Both the position numbers and the translations under genes were made by a program. From positions 1 through 64,000 of the forward strand of contig JAGLUW010000010.1 in NCBI GenBank assembly GCA_023134145.1: a DNA stretch of 64,000 nucleotides. The letters are read 5' to 3'. Shown here piece by piece: positions 55,501 to 64,000 of the stretch. The notes under the pieces were generated by a model. The model made no database searches, was not told the origin of the DNA, and saw only the letters and a program-made list of their open reading frames with translations. Numbering within the stretch: position 1 is the stretch's first letter; the number at the start of each line of letters is the position of its first letter. The stretch is from Sulfuriflexus sp. (GTDB taxonomy: Bacteria; Pseudomonadota; Gammaproteobacteria; AKS1).

Positions 55501-58500
55501 GGCCATTGTTATATTAACCGAACCCATTTCATCAACAGTGATGGCATTGTCAGCCAAGAAGGTGGTGGGATCATCTTGTGGCGTGACGGTGACGGCCAGA
55601 TTTTGGCTTGGTGAAATGACGGCACCGGCAGTGACGGTGTAAGGAATATTATAATTGAGCGGTGTTTCACTGCCGTCGTGCACGTAAGAGACATCACCGG
55701 CATCAATTTGTGCTTGAGTGAAGCTGGTGACATCGGCAGCACCAATTTGGAATGTGCCGGGTGTTGCACCCAAGGTGACGTTATAAATCAGTTGCGTCAG
55801 ATCGGTGATCTCGGCGTCCACCGCCATTAGGTCAGTGGCCGTGATACCTACCGAACCCATTTCATCGACGGTAATCGCATCATCACCTGAGAAGGTGGTG
55901 GGATCATCTTGTGGCGTGACGGTGACGGTTAAGTTTTGGCTTGGTGAAATGACGGCACCGGCAGTGACGGTGTAAGGAATATTATAATTGAGCGGTGTTT
56001 CACTGCCATCGTGCAGGTAAGAGACATCACCGGCATCAATTTGTGCCTGAGTGAAACTCGTTACATCGACAGCACCAATTTGGAATATGCCCGGTGTTGC
56101 ACCGAGTGTGACGTTATAAACCAGTTGTGTCGGATCGGTGATCTCGGCATCCACCGCCATTAGGTCAGTGGCCGTGATAACCACGGTGCCCATTTCATCA
56201 ACGGTAATCGCATCATCACCTGCGAAGGTGGTGGGATCATCTTGTGGTGTAATTGAAATATTAAAGGTTTCGGTTGTTCCTGATGTTGCACCATAACCAT
56301 CTGTAACGGTAAACATAAATGAATCAGAGAGTGTTTCTGAACCACTATGGGCGTAGGTGACAAGGTTGTTAAGGATATCTTGCTGGGTGAAAGTACCATT
56401 AGTTGGTAATGCAACGCCGCTGAGCTGGATTGCCCCATTAGTTGGTAAGTTCGTAACAGTGAATACGATATTGCTGTTATCAACCCCGTGGTTTGTTATG
56501 GATAAATCACTTGTAGATAAAACTGTTGTTGAACCTTCATTTACGGTTAGAGGATTGGTGACGCCATGGCTAACTAAACTTAAATCGGTATTGTAAATGA
56601 TTAGAGCAAAATCTTGTTCGAATGTGATGCTTTCATCAACCCCCTCAGTTGAAGGATCATCAGGAGGTCCATTTCCAGGTATGCTATCACCCATAATGCT
56701 GGTAGGTATTACTCGGACAGTAAAAGGTTTGCCTACTATAGACTCTACACCTGCTCCGACAATTATGGTTGAGGGAGACCAGATACTTTCAACGTTGTTA
56801 TCAGAATCAGCACTTCCTCCTGTTTGTGAAACATCAAGTATAAAATTATTCCCACGAAATAATGCGCCACCGGAGCAATCTGCAGCAGAAGAATTTATAC
56901 AGAGACTAAGATCAAGATCATTTTTTAATCCACTACCGGCCGCATCGGTCCAAACAAGCGTGACTCGGAAAGGGTTATCTGTAATGACACCAGAAATTTC
57001 ATAAGTGGGGTTGGTTGAGTTATCAAAATCTAGTAATTGGTCTCTTATCAAACGAGGTGACAGATCAAGTGCACGTTCTATATTTAAGCGCCCCATTCCT
57101 TGTATATTTGAGGGTAAATCGTATTCATGACCAGGTGAGCCTGAAGCAATCTCAAGACCACTAGCACCGGGGTTGCTTATATATGTTGTTGTGTTCATCA
57201 GCCAGGCCTTTATTAAAGCAGGAGATGGGCTGGCATTTGGTAAAGCGGGCATTGTTTCGATATTCATGTACTTAGTAGGATTATTATTTTTATTATCAAT
57301 AAAACGCTGCTTTAGTAATGCAGCCGCGCCACTCACAGCCGGTGCAGCAAAACTTGTTCCGGTATCCCTTCGATACAAAGCTTGTTCTGGATTGGTGGGT
57401 GGATAATGGTAAGGTCGACAGCCATCATCATCAGTCACTAAGGTATTGAATTCCGTGATCGGCGCAGTGGGGGCCGTGGAGTGTTGCGGAATAGCGCCAT
57501 ATATACGCGTTCCCGGTGCAACAAGATCGGGTTTAAAACGACCATCGGCGGTGGGCCCGCGACTTGATAAAACGTGCCAATCTTGAGCACTACCTACTTG
57601 AGATAACGGTGTGCAATGTGATTCTGGAAATCTATCCGGATCGCTAGTTTGATCAACCCCTTCACTTGCCCCAACGGTGATCACATTTTTTGCAACAGGA
57701 GCGCCTAGCCAGATAGAATTTGTTTGTAAACCGTAATTTTCACTTGAGCAAATAGCGCTACAAATTGTTGGATCTTGTCCCGTTACTAGAGTGTTTAAAC
57801 ATAGCAAATCTGAAGGCGCATTAAGAAACCCAGTGTTACCGGCTGAAGAAACAATAGATAATTGTTGGTAACCGTTACTGTTATTTGAATCGGCATCACG
57901 AACATGGTTATCAAAAATCAAAGCCGTTGCGTCATATGTGGCGTTACCTACCTTGGTGTTAGACACTGGGTCACAATTTGAATAACCAATTACTTCATCA
58001 TCACTTGGGTCAGGAGTACCTTTATTATCAATTATTGGAGATGAACTTCCTCCCCAACTATGATTAGAAATGCGAGCATTGTTTGTATACGCTGCCTCTA
58101 AAGCTATTGAAATGGTTGTGGCAGAGGGGTCGATAACAAAATTACCATCTGCTTCAACGTCGTTAAATAATCGTGTGTTTCCTATTCGTGCATAGGGCGC
58201 GATACCGAGGGAGAAGTGGTAGTTGTTCGTATCTTGATCAAGTGGTCCTGTGGTACTTGGCGTAATAGTATAGTCGCTTGAATCAGTAAAGGTTCCAGCA
58301 AGTTCATTCGGGCCATTGTTGTATCCTGCTGCAACAGAGGCAACTAGAGTTTCATGTCCATTAATATCTCTTGTATTTTCAGCAGTGGTAGATATACCTG
58401 TACTGGAAAAAAGTATTGGGCTAATACTTTGAGAGTAAATAAGTCGGCTAGTAGCGCCGGCACCATTTAAAGTAAAGGCAGGGTGTAAGTCGGCAAGCAC

Positions 58501-59664
58501 TCCAGTACTTTGTCCACCATCAACGCCATATCCTGCAATATCAATATTAAAGGTCGTGAAGGCGTTAGCATCATCAAAATTAAAATTATCACATAGAAAA
58601 CTCAAATAACCATCCGTTGGTAGCATTCTATTTGTTTTTATGGGCTCGTCATTGCCAAGGCAGGATATAGAGGATACGGGGCCAGGTAAGGCAGGAAGAA
58701 AACCAGACGGTTGAAGTTTATTAGCCACGATTAACGCATCGGATTCACCAGCACCGGAAGGAGGGAAATATTTGTTAACATTTAAAATGGCAGGCTGACT
58801 TGTAATTTTGTCAATATGCGCAGGCTTCAACCTAATTCGAATAATTAATTTACTGTTCGTTTCGTAGGGTTCGCCATAGATCTTAACTGCAATTTTTTGA
58901 ATTAAATTTAAAGCAGCTTTGTAATTTAATTTTTTGGATATTTCTATGGTTAGGTCAATTTCTTGTGATAGGTTAGATGTATTTTTATCGCTAGGAATAT
59001 GCACGCCTTTCTTTTTATTTACATCATACTCGCCAATCCAGATAATAGATTTTTTTATTTTTTTATTTCTATATAATTTTTCTAGTTCACCTTCACTAGC
59101 ATTAACCAATAAAGTGTTTCGAGGGTAATAATCGATAATAGTTAGTTTATTAATGGACGCTATCTCGTTGCGCCAAGAGTTTTTTATTGGCCCCGCAAAT
59201 TTAACAAGAAACAGCATTTGTTTAGTATTGTTTCTTGCTTTATAAGCTTTAGCTATATCAGTATTAATAGTTGTATTGTTTAATCTAATTAAGTTAGGAT
59301 TTTTTAAAAGAACAATATCCCTCTTTAATTTTTCAGGTAAGCTTTCAAACTTCTTTCGAGGCATGATGGCTAAAAACTTTTCACCATAATTAATAAAGGT
59401 TTTTCGCCAGTCAGAGAATAACTTCAGTTTGGATGTTTTTTTGCTGATAAAAAAATGAACTGATTTGCTTTTTACAGGAGAGACATAAGCCTTCTTTTTT
59501 ATCTTGCCTTTATTTTTGTCCAGATCGGGTATCGCAATATTTAGAGAGAGAGTTACTGGGGTCTTGTTTTTTTTAACAAAGGGTGATTTTTTATTTACTT
59601 CAGAGTAAACATTAGTACTAATAACAGATAATATTATCGTAGCAAAAAAAAATCGCGACAACAT
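52594..59664 (-). CDS. Giant exported S8 (KP-43-like) subtilase-domain protein with four ~111-aa repeats, vWA domain and C-terminal TM anchor
   Basis: Signal peptide; NGHETLVASVAAG, AGNTG, GTSFAAPAVSGAAALLKQ subtilase motifs; cadherin-like repeats; vWA MIDAS DVVIVADTSGSMNG; C-terminal PWWWGVISIILISIATLLIRRK. Confidence 0.88.
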   Translation of the reverse strand: MLSRFFFATIILSVISTNVYSEVNKKSPFVKKNKTPVTLSLNIAIPDLDKNKGKIKKKAYVSPVKSKSVHFFISKKTSKLKLFSDWRKTFINYGEKFLAIMPRKKFESLPEKLKRDIVLLKNPNLIRLNNTTINTDIAKAYKARNNTKQMLFLVKFAGPIKNSWRNEIASINKLTIIDYYPRNTLLVNASEGELEKLYRNKKIKKSIIWIGEYDVNKKKGVHIPSDKNTSNLSQEIDLTIEISKKLNYKAALNLIQKIAVKIYGEPYETNSKLIIRIRLKPAHIDKITSQPAILNVNKYFPPSGAGESDALIVANKLQPSGFLPALPGPVSSISCLGNDEPIKTNRMLPTDGYLSFLCDNFNFDDANAFTTFNIDIAGYGVDGGQSTGVLADLHPAFTLNGAGATSRLIYSQSISPILFSSTGISTTAENTRDINGHETLVASVAAGYNNGPNELAGTFTDSSDYTITPSTTGPLDQDTNNYHFSLGIAPYARIGNTRLFNDVEADGNFVIDPSATTISIALEAAYTNNARISNHSWGGSSSPIIDNKGTPDPSDDEVIGYSNCDPVSNTKVGNATYDATALIFDNHVRDADSNNSNGYQQLSIVSSAGNTGFLNAPSDLLCLNTLVTGQDPTICSAICSSENYGLQTNSIWLGAPVAKNVITVGASEGVDQTSDPDRFPESHCTPLSQVGSAQDWHVLSSRGPTADGRFKPDLVAPGTRIYGAIPQHSTAPTAPITEFNTLVTDDDGCRPYHYPPTNPEQALYRRDTGTSFAAPAVSGAAALLKQRFIDNKNNNPTKYMNIETMPALPNASPSPALIKAWLMNTTTYISNPGASGLEIASGSPGHEYDLPSNIQGMGRLNIERALDLSPRLIRDQLLDFDNSTNPTYEISGVITDNPFRVTLVWTDAAGSGLKNDLDLSLCINSSAADCSGGALFRGNNFILDVSQTGGSADSDNNVESIWSPSTIIVGAGVESIVGKPFTVRVIPTSIMGDSIPGNGPPDDPSTEGVDESITFEQDFALIIYNTDLSLVSHGVTNPLTVNEGSTTVLSTSDLSITNHGVDNSNIVFTVTNLPTNGAIQLSGVALPTNGTFTQQDILNNLVTYAHSGSETLSDSFMFTVTDGYGATSGTTETFNISITPQDDPTTFAGDDAITVDEMGTVVITATDLMAVDAEITDPTQLVYNVTLGATPGIFQIGAVDVTSFTQAQIDAGDVSYLHDGSETPLNYNIPYTVTAGAVISPSQNLTVTVTPQDDPTTFSGDDAITVDEMGSVGITATDLMAVDAEITDLTQLIYNVTLGATPGTFQIGAADVTSFTQAQIDAGDVSYVHDGSETPLNYNIPYTVTAGAVISPSQNLAVTVTPQDDPTTFLADNAITVDEMGSVNITMADLEAIDAEITDPTQLVYNVTLGATPGTFQISAVDVTSFTQAQVNAGNVVSYVHDGSETPLNYNIPYTVTAGAVISPSQNLAVTVTPQDDPTTFSGDDAITVDEMGSVGITATDLMAVDAEITDPTQLVYNVTLGATPGTFQIGAVDVTSFTQAQINAGNVVSYVHDGSETPLNYNIPYTVTAGGIISPSQNLAVTVTPQNDPPTSSDTFINILEGSGTSHTFDSSEFPYPFDAESDLLNQIRITNITIPVGSTLQLSAVNVSDADIILVAQIANLVFTPAAGAMPINNYASFDFEVHDGNDFSTPVNTMTIHIIPSAAHDPLDVVIVADTSGSMNGISAGSSTPDTKIKLLSLSVRTFIDMWSPMSVPGDRIGLVLFNSSPQPYMGLGSLLVTGNDANMQNISNFVCDVNAIDPDICDRVGGGGTAMGGGIQSAITALRASDPDENNNQNIIVFTDGMQNGNPLVVQTAADADGDTYEIAGDANKLGNYNDNEVPKTLRIHTIGTGVINTTSWQTLLAGISSETSISAMNLAHNAAHNDAASDLPSDWIDSLITALNTNTLQKVAHEQGSTTRDSVVISHPFSLNSTAERVNFSVMWIGDQKKDTMSFTLRKGKKKITVTPANHNVQIMRKGSHTVASAIFPVKADDGSMINATGDWFIDIKSNTEQTLNYNMWVIADDSGVKYEFIPPTSTSTVGDRLSIKIRLLSNRKPIQNKVTATLIMKSPKIGEGSFLSRNKVNRKKLERFKVKHRPTLTLAEKKGHFLLRNEKLAKEYLTPVTKKISLFDDGDLKRHGDEKAGDGIYSALTPKNRIPGKYRMELRIQGETEKNGTVKRVFNASSLVALKNICRRQSIFTVTKIKHPSASHEIRVTPKDCYENYLGPGNIKDIITKIPKGMKIGDIIDNLDGSYSLLIKASIFTKTPIGIKIRNVEFIKSIGPRIPWWWGVISIILISIATLLIRRKIKSIPV
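54895..56232 (-). repeat. Four tandem near-identical coding repeats (336, 336, 333, 333 bp)
   Basis: Junction motif (c/g)GGATCatctTGtGGCGTG recurs at 54895, 55231, 55567, 55900 and 56233; encoded DDAITVDEMGSV...VTVTPQDDP units. Confidence 0.93.
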
Positions 59665-59705
59665 GGGTGACTCCCCTAGAGATTTATAATTTTTGTTGTG
59701 TCAGC

Positions 59706-59727
59706 CCCCCTAATTAAAATTAGGGGG
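59706..59727. other. Perfect inverted repeat hairpin between FecR-domain gene and giant subtilase gene
   Basis: CCCCCTAATT-AA-AATTAGGGGG, 16 nt past the FecR-domain ORF stop. Confidence 0.7.
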
Positions 59728-59742
59728 TGAATATAATTTTTA

Positions 59743-60375
59743 TTAAATGTCGGGTAGGGCGACATTACCATTTGGTGCACCGGTTGCAGTTACACCACCA
59801 CCAGTTATGTTTGAACCAGTGTCAGGAGTTTGAAAGGAAATTTCAGAACCAACATCACTTAGCAGTGAACTAATATCAGTAAGTTGTTCATTAATACCGT
59901 TTAAATCATCATTAAGTGGTTGGTCTGTATTCAATGCAATATCTGGACCTGATGTATTATTGCTTTCACCAGCAGTGCTTGTACCACCAATATTATTTAA
60001 AACTTGTTTGCCACCATTTTCTAGAATGATGCCAGGGAAGTAACGGAAGCCACCAGAGATAATTTTTATTTCGGATACACCCGGAGCCGGTGTTTCACTG
60101 AACTTTACAACTTGTGCTTTGGCATTAGGACCAAGCGTAAGCATACTTTCGTCATCAAATAAGATGGTGACGTTGCCTTTAGCGCCGGTAGTAATAGTGT
60201 CGCCAACCTTGATGCCGCCATTGGTTTCAAAATCACCTTTGCCTTCGATTTGGCTGTCGATAACAATCGCGCCAACGCCAATATCGGCTTGAGCAAGTGG
60301 GCTCAATGAAATTAAGAGGATGGTTGCAAGCGCGAGAAGATGCGCGCCATTGAAATGATGAGTTGTTCGTTCCAT
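59743..60375 (-). CDS. Exported FecR-domain protein
   Basis: Signal peptide (LATILLISLSPLAQA); FecR-like GGIKVGDTITTGAKGNVTILFDDESMLTLGPNAKAQVVKF. Confidence 0.82.
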   Translation of the reverse strand: MERTTHHFNGAHLLALATILLISLSPLAQADIGVGAIVIDSQIEGKGDFETNGGIKVGDTITTGAKGNVTILFDDESMLTLGPNAKAQVVKFSETPAPGVSEIKIISGGFRYFPGIILENGGKQVLNNIGGTSTAGESNNTSGPDIALNTDQPLNDDLNGINEQLTDISSLLSDVGSEISFQTPDTGSNITGGGVTATGAPNGNVALPDI

Positions 60376-60545
60376 TGTATTGCTCCATTGCTAATCTAAG
60401 CATTGCAAATTACACGTTTTCTATACTAAAGATTGTAAGCCTCTGAGGGGGATCTACAAGGGGAATATGCCTCTTTTCCTGTAGGTAATATCTCACATAA
60501 TGAGAGAGTGATAGAAAGGGAGGTGGTGATCTATTTTGAATTCAG

Positions 60546-61388
60546 TTACTTAGAAGAAGACAGAGATTGCCCCATGCGCACAGTGTCTGCTGCGGTGAGA
60601 TTATCGTGCCAATTAATGGCATCTTTAGCGAATAATAGGATAACGGTTGAACCCATATTAAAGCGGCCCATTTCATCACCGCGCTGCAATTCAATAGTTT
60701 GTTTATCGTAACGCCAAGTGTTGATTTCCTTGCCGTAGGGCGGAGTGACCATGCCATGCCAAACAGTTTCCATGCTGCCGACATTAATCGCACCGACTTG
60801 AATCAGAGCCATAGGGCCATTTTCAGTGTCAAAGATATTCAACACGCGCTCATTAATAGCGAATAAGCCTGGGACGGTTTCAGCGGTATAGGTATTCACG
60901 CTATAGAGTTTGCCCGGCACATAAGTCATTTCGCGCAAGCAGCCATCAAGCGGCATGTGAATGCGGTGGTAGTCACGTGGTGATAAATAAATAGTACAGA
61001 AGCTACCATTGCGAAAACTATTAGCCAGTACGGCTGAACCACCTAATAGGGCAGTGAGATCGTAATTATGATTTTTTGCTTGTACCAAGGTGCTGTCAAT
61101 AATAGGACCGATTTGGTTAATGGTGCCGTCGACAGGGCAAGCAATACCATTATCGCAAATGGGGCGGGCATCATCACGTAGTGGCCGCGTGAAGAAACTA
61201 TTGAAGTCTTTGTATGCAGTCGGCTCGGGCTGTATGGCAAGACTCATATCTACGTTGAATTGTTTGATAAAGGTTTTTATTGACCAATTTTTAAACCAGG
61301 GACTGCGAATACGTGTGATCTTATAAACAAGGTTGGACAAACCATGTTGTGGAATAATGCGGATGAAGAAATTAGTAATGGCAGACAT
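60546..61388 (-). CDS. psd: Phosphatidylserine decarboxylase proenzyme
   Basis: FNSFFTRPLRDDARPI, ACPVDGTI, YLSPRDYHRIHMPLDG, GRFNMGSTVILLF (processing-site motif GST). Confidence 0.95.
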   Translation of the reverse strand: MSAITNFFIRIIPQHGLSNLVYKITRIRSPWFKNWSIKTFIKQFNVDMSLAIQPEPTAYKDFNSFFTRPLRDDARPICDNGIACPVDGTINQIGPIIDSTLVQAKNHNYDLTALLGGSAVLANSFRNGSFCTIYLSPRDYHRIHMPLDGCLREMTYVPGKLYSVNTYTAETVPGLFAINERVLNIFDTENGPMALIQVGAINVGSMETVWHGMVTPPYGKEINTWRYDKQTIELQRGDEMGRFNMGSTVILLFAKDAINWHDNLTAADTVRMGQSLSSSK

Positions 61389-61393
61389 AATAA

Positions 61394-61855
61394 TTAGTGG
61401 TGCATATGTTGGTGGTGATCAGAGCCAGAGACTTTCTTGACAGTAAAGCTTGAAGTCATTGAGTTTCCATTACTGAGTTTAAAATTAATATCTACTTTTT
61501 CTCCTGCACGTAATGGTGTGACAGGATTAAACAGCATCATGTGCATGCCTTCTGGCTTTAATACGGCGGACTCTTTTGCGGAGATCGCAATAGATGCTTG
61601 TTGTCGCATTTTAGTTAGGCCATTTTCTGAAATTGTTTTATGAAACTCAATTTTTTTAAAAGCCGAACTGCTTGCGCTAACGATTTCAATATCACTTGAT
61701 TGATCATTTTTAAAGATTGCATAGGCAGCCTGCACACGACTGACCGGTGGTGCTTCACGAATCCACGCATCGTCTATTGTGAGATTCTCAGCGACGACAA
61801 ACGGTGAGGTTAATGTGATAAGTAATACTGCGATAGCATTTTTAAAATTAAACAT
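61394..61855 (-). CDS. Copper chaperone PCu(A)C
   Basis: IDDAWIREAPPVSRVQAAYAIFKN, KPEGMHMMLF copper-binding H/M motif, His/Met-rich C-terminus. Confidence 0.93.
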   Translation of the reverse strand: MFNFKNAIAVLLITLTSPFVVAENLTIDDAWIREAPPVSRVQAAYAIFKNDQSSDIEIVSASSSAFKKIEFHKTISENGLTKMRQQASIAISAKESAVLKPEGMHMMLFNPVTPLRAGEKVDINFKLSNGNSMTSSFTVKKVSGSDHHQHMHH

Positions 61856-62502
61856 TATTCTTGCTCGTGTATGTATCTAATAAGATTAAATTCATTGATT
61901 AGTTTGGCTGGATCGTGAGGTGCTGAAAACAGCGCATGTAAATTACCTTGTGGATTTACCAGCAAAATAGCACCGCTGTGTTGCACTTCGTATTCGGCAT
62001 CATCTGGCGACTTCTTGCTAATAAAGTAAGGAATGCCAAATTGCCTAGTGATGACATCAATCTGCGTACTAGATGTTCCTGTTAAACCAATAAACGAGTT
62101 ATTGAAGTAAGGAATGTATTTACTGAGTATTTCAACGGTATCACGCTCTGGATCAACCGAGACCATAATGAAACGCGGCACAACTTTATCGGGTTGATTT
62201 TTTTCTAAATTAGTCGCCATTACGTTCATGGTTGATAGCGTATTTGGGCAAACGTCAGGGCAATTGGTGTAGCCAAAAAATATAAATGACCAATTGCCTT
62301 TTAATGAGTCTTGCGTAAATGTTTTATTAGTATGATCGGTTAATTCAAATGGGCTAATTATTCTAGGCACACGAAATACGGTTGCACTGAGATTATCTAA
62401 GTCTGAACGATCTACGCGGCCACTTTGATAAAGGGTAATACCAACGATTGAAACGACTGCGATGATCGTGAGGATCAAGGTAATAAAGAGAGATTTGCTC
62501 AT
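61855..62502 (-). CDS. SCO1/SenC family protein
   Basis: FIFFGYTNCPDVCPNTLSTM copper-binding CxxxC, N-terminal TM. Confidence 0.93.
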   Translation of the reverse strand: MSKSLFITLILTIIAVVSIVGITLYQSGRVDRSDLDNLSATVFRVPRIISPFELTDHTNKTFTQDSLKGNWSFIFFGYTNCPDVCPNTLSTMNVMATNLEKNQPDKVVPRFIMVSVDPERDTVEILSKYIPYFNNSFIGLTGTSSTQIDVITRQFGIPYFISKKSPDDAEYEVQHSGAILLVNPQGNLHALFSAPHDPAKLINEFNLIRYIHEQE

Positions 62503-62568
62503 GCTGTGTATTGCCTGAATATCTAATTAATGAGGCCGCATGATAGCAGATTTAGGCCATTGGTAGGT

Positions 62569-64000
62569 CTATTTTGTGGTCATGACATTTACCGCCTGCC
62601 AGTCATCAGGTGGCGGGTTAATGCGGAATTCTGCTATGAGTTTCAGGTACATATCAGCAGTGAGATTTTCATCGTATTTGTCGTACCAATATTTAAAGAC
62701 TGGCTCAGCGCTATCCCAGTCGCGGTCACGGTAGTTTGCGAGTGCTTTTTCCCAATCGGCAAGGTCTTTGCCCATCTCGGCATCAGGTTCACCACGGCCA
62801 ATAACTTCATGAATCGGTACGGCCAGCTCTTTACCTTTAACAACAACACGGTCGAGTTCGCGTCCATAGAATAGGTCATTAACGGAGAGCCAAGTGCTTT
62901 CAGAAAGAATTAAGCGCACACCATAATATTTGGTGAGGCCTTCAAGACGCGCACCCAAATTAACATTGTCACCAATTAGGGTGTAACTAAGACGGCGATC
63001 AGAACCCATGTTACCAACGCGCATGATACCGCTGTTGAGTCCGATACCAATTTGTACCGAGGGCAATCCTCTTTCTAACCAGCCAACACGTAATTCATCG
63101 AGTCGTTCAAGCATAAGCAAGGATGCTTCGGTAGCCAGTGCGGCATGATTTTCTTGTGGTAACGGCGCACCCCAGAAAGCCATGATGGCATCGCCAATGT
63201 ATTTATCGAGTGTGCCGTCTTTATCAAAGACGATATCAGTCATGGGTGAGAAATATTCATGCAAGAATTCTGTAAGGGCTTCTGCTTCCATGCTTTCTGA
63301 AATGGTGGTGAAACCACGAATATCAGAGAACAACACAGTTAAGTCTTCTTCTGCACCTTTAAGACTCAGTAGCTCAGGATTCTCTGAAACTTGTTCAGCC
63401 AGTTGCGGCGAGAGATAAAGGCCAAGCGCGCTTTTGTATAAGCGTTTTTGACGTTCATCAATAATAAATCGCATGGTGGTTGATTGTGCGTAAAGGATGG
63501 CAATAAAACTAACCGGAACAATAATGCTAAAGGTCATTCCCCATTGCACAAAGAATGTACTAACGTATAAAAATAATAAAGCAGTAAGGCCTAGTACGAT
63601 GGCAAGAGATTGCATCGGTTTTAATCTTGTTACGGCTAACATGACGAGCGTAAATAAAATAATCAGTATTGGTATTTCAAGCCAAGGAGCCCATGCCGGT
63701 TTGTAAAAGCTATCACCATTGAGAATATTTGAAACGCCATAGGCAACGAGTTCAGTTCCCCAGATTTTACCAACCGGGGTATTGTGATAATCATGTAACA
63801 GGTTTGAGTCTGAACCAAATATAACTACTTTTCCCTTGATTGCATCTAGTGCAATTTTGCCATTAATCAAATCGTGCGCACGGTACTGCGGGATGCGCGA
63901 TTCATATTGTCGATTATAGAAATTGATTTGTATTTCACCGGCAGGGTCAGTGTGTATTTCATGCTCCCCGACGCGAAGCTTTTCAGCTTTACCATTATTG
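62569..64000 (-). CDS. CHASE2-domain adenylate/guanylate cyclase (5' end outside window)
   Basis: Reading frame stays open through 64000 (NGKAEKLRVGEHEIHTDPAGEIQINFYNRQYESRIPQYRAHDLINGK...); TM helices; cyclase VLFSDIRGFTTIS, LDKYIGDAIMAFWG, YTLIGDNVNLGARL. Confidence 0.92.
   Translation of the reverse strand, partial: NNGKAEKLRVGEHEIHTDPAGEIQINFYNRQYESRIPQYRAHDLINGKIALDAIKGKVVIFGSDSNLLHDYHNTPVGKIWGTELVAYGVSNILNGDSFYKPAWAPWLEIPILIILFTLVMLAVTRLKPMQSLAIVLGLTALLFLYVSTFFVQWGMTFSIIVPVSFIAILYAQSTTMRFIIDERQKRLYKSALGLYLSPQLAEQVSENPELLSLKGAEEDLTVLFSDIRGFTTISESMEAEALTEFLHEYFSPMTDIVFDKDGTLDKYIGDAIMAFWGAPLPQENHAALATEASLLMLERLDELRVGWLERGLPSVQIGIGLNSGIMRVGNMGSDRRLSYTLIGDNVNLGARLEGLTKYYGVRLILSESTWLSVNDLFYGRELDRVVVKGKELAVPIHEVIGRGEPDAEMGKDLADWEKALANYRDRDWDSAEPVFKYWYDKYDENLTADMYLKLIAEFRINPPPDDWQAVNVMTTK

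Noticed and set aside
54895-56232. Regularly spaced repeats that could suggest a CRISPR array
   Set aside because: Units are 333-336 bp, in frame and protein-coding with no short repeat/unique spacer pattern; no cas genes in the window.
55179-56483. Repeated short minus-strand ORFs (55179-55370, 55509-55769, 56160-56483)
   Set aside because: They are out-of-frame translations of the same tandem repeats in the giant subtilase gene.
60508-60711. Plus-strand 67-aa ORF between FecR gene and psd
   Set aside because: Mostly antisense to the 3' end of psd and no coding signature.

Overview
The window looks like a chromosomal segment of a gammaproteobacterium and is dominated by housekeeping genes on both strands. 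In order: rnt; a LysR regulator; an SspA-like GST; a PhoH-family ATPase; bcp-gcvR; galT; dapA-bamC; an MBL-fold hydrolase; an MCP; purL; msrPQ; a PhnD-like binding protein coupled to a histidine kinase; glyA-nrdR-ribD-ribE-ribB(A)-ribH-nusB-thiL-pgpA; a retropepsin-like protease; folE2-queD; dxs-ispA-xseB; rubrerythrin, HdrD/GlcF-like Fe-S protein and DUF3501; a CNP1-like protein; parE-parC; a lipoprotein and class III cyclase pair; DUF1015; FimX-like and PilZ proteins; epmB/efp/epmA; a 2356-aa subtilase/repeat/vWA protein with a FecR-domain partner; psd; PCu(A)C; SCO; and a CHASE2 cyclase truncated by the window end. I saw no mobile elements, CRISPR arrays, rRNA or tRNA. The most interesting signals are: (1) the FecR-domain/giant subtilase operon, with an apparently missing catalytic Asp, four near-identical ~111-aa repeats, a vWA domain and an intergenic perfect hairpin; (2) a perfect 19-bp ATTTAGAAT-C-ATTCTAAAT palindrome (Irr ICE/PerR-like) upstream of rubrerythrin-FeS-DUF3501; (3) an exact TGTGA-N6-TCACA CRP/Vfr-type site in the divergent promoter of an adenylate cyclase; (4) an exact-spacing sigma-28 promoter before the MCP; (5) an unannotated 26-aa membrane micro-ORF; and (6) a degenerate FimX-like c-di-GMP receptor beside a large PilZ protein. 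All calls come from reading the sequence; no searches were run.
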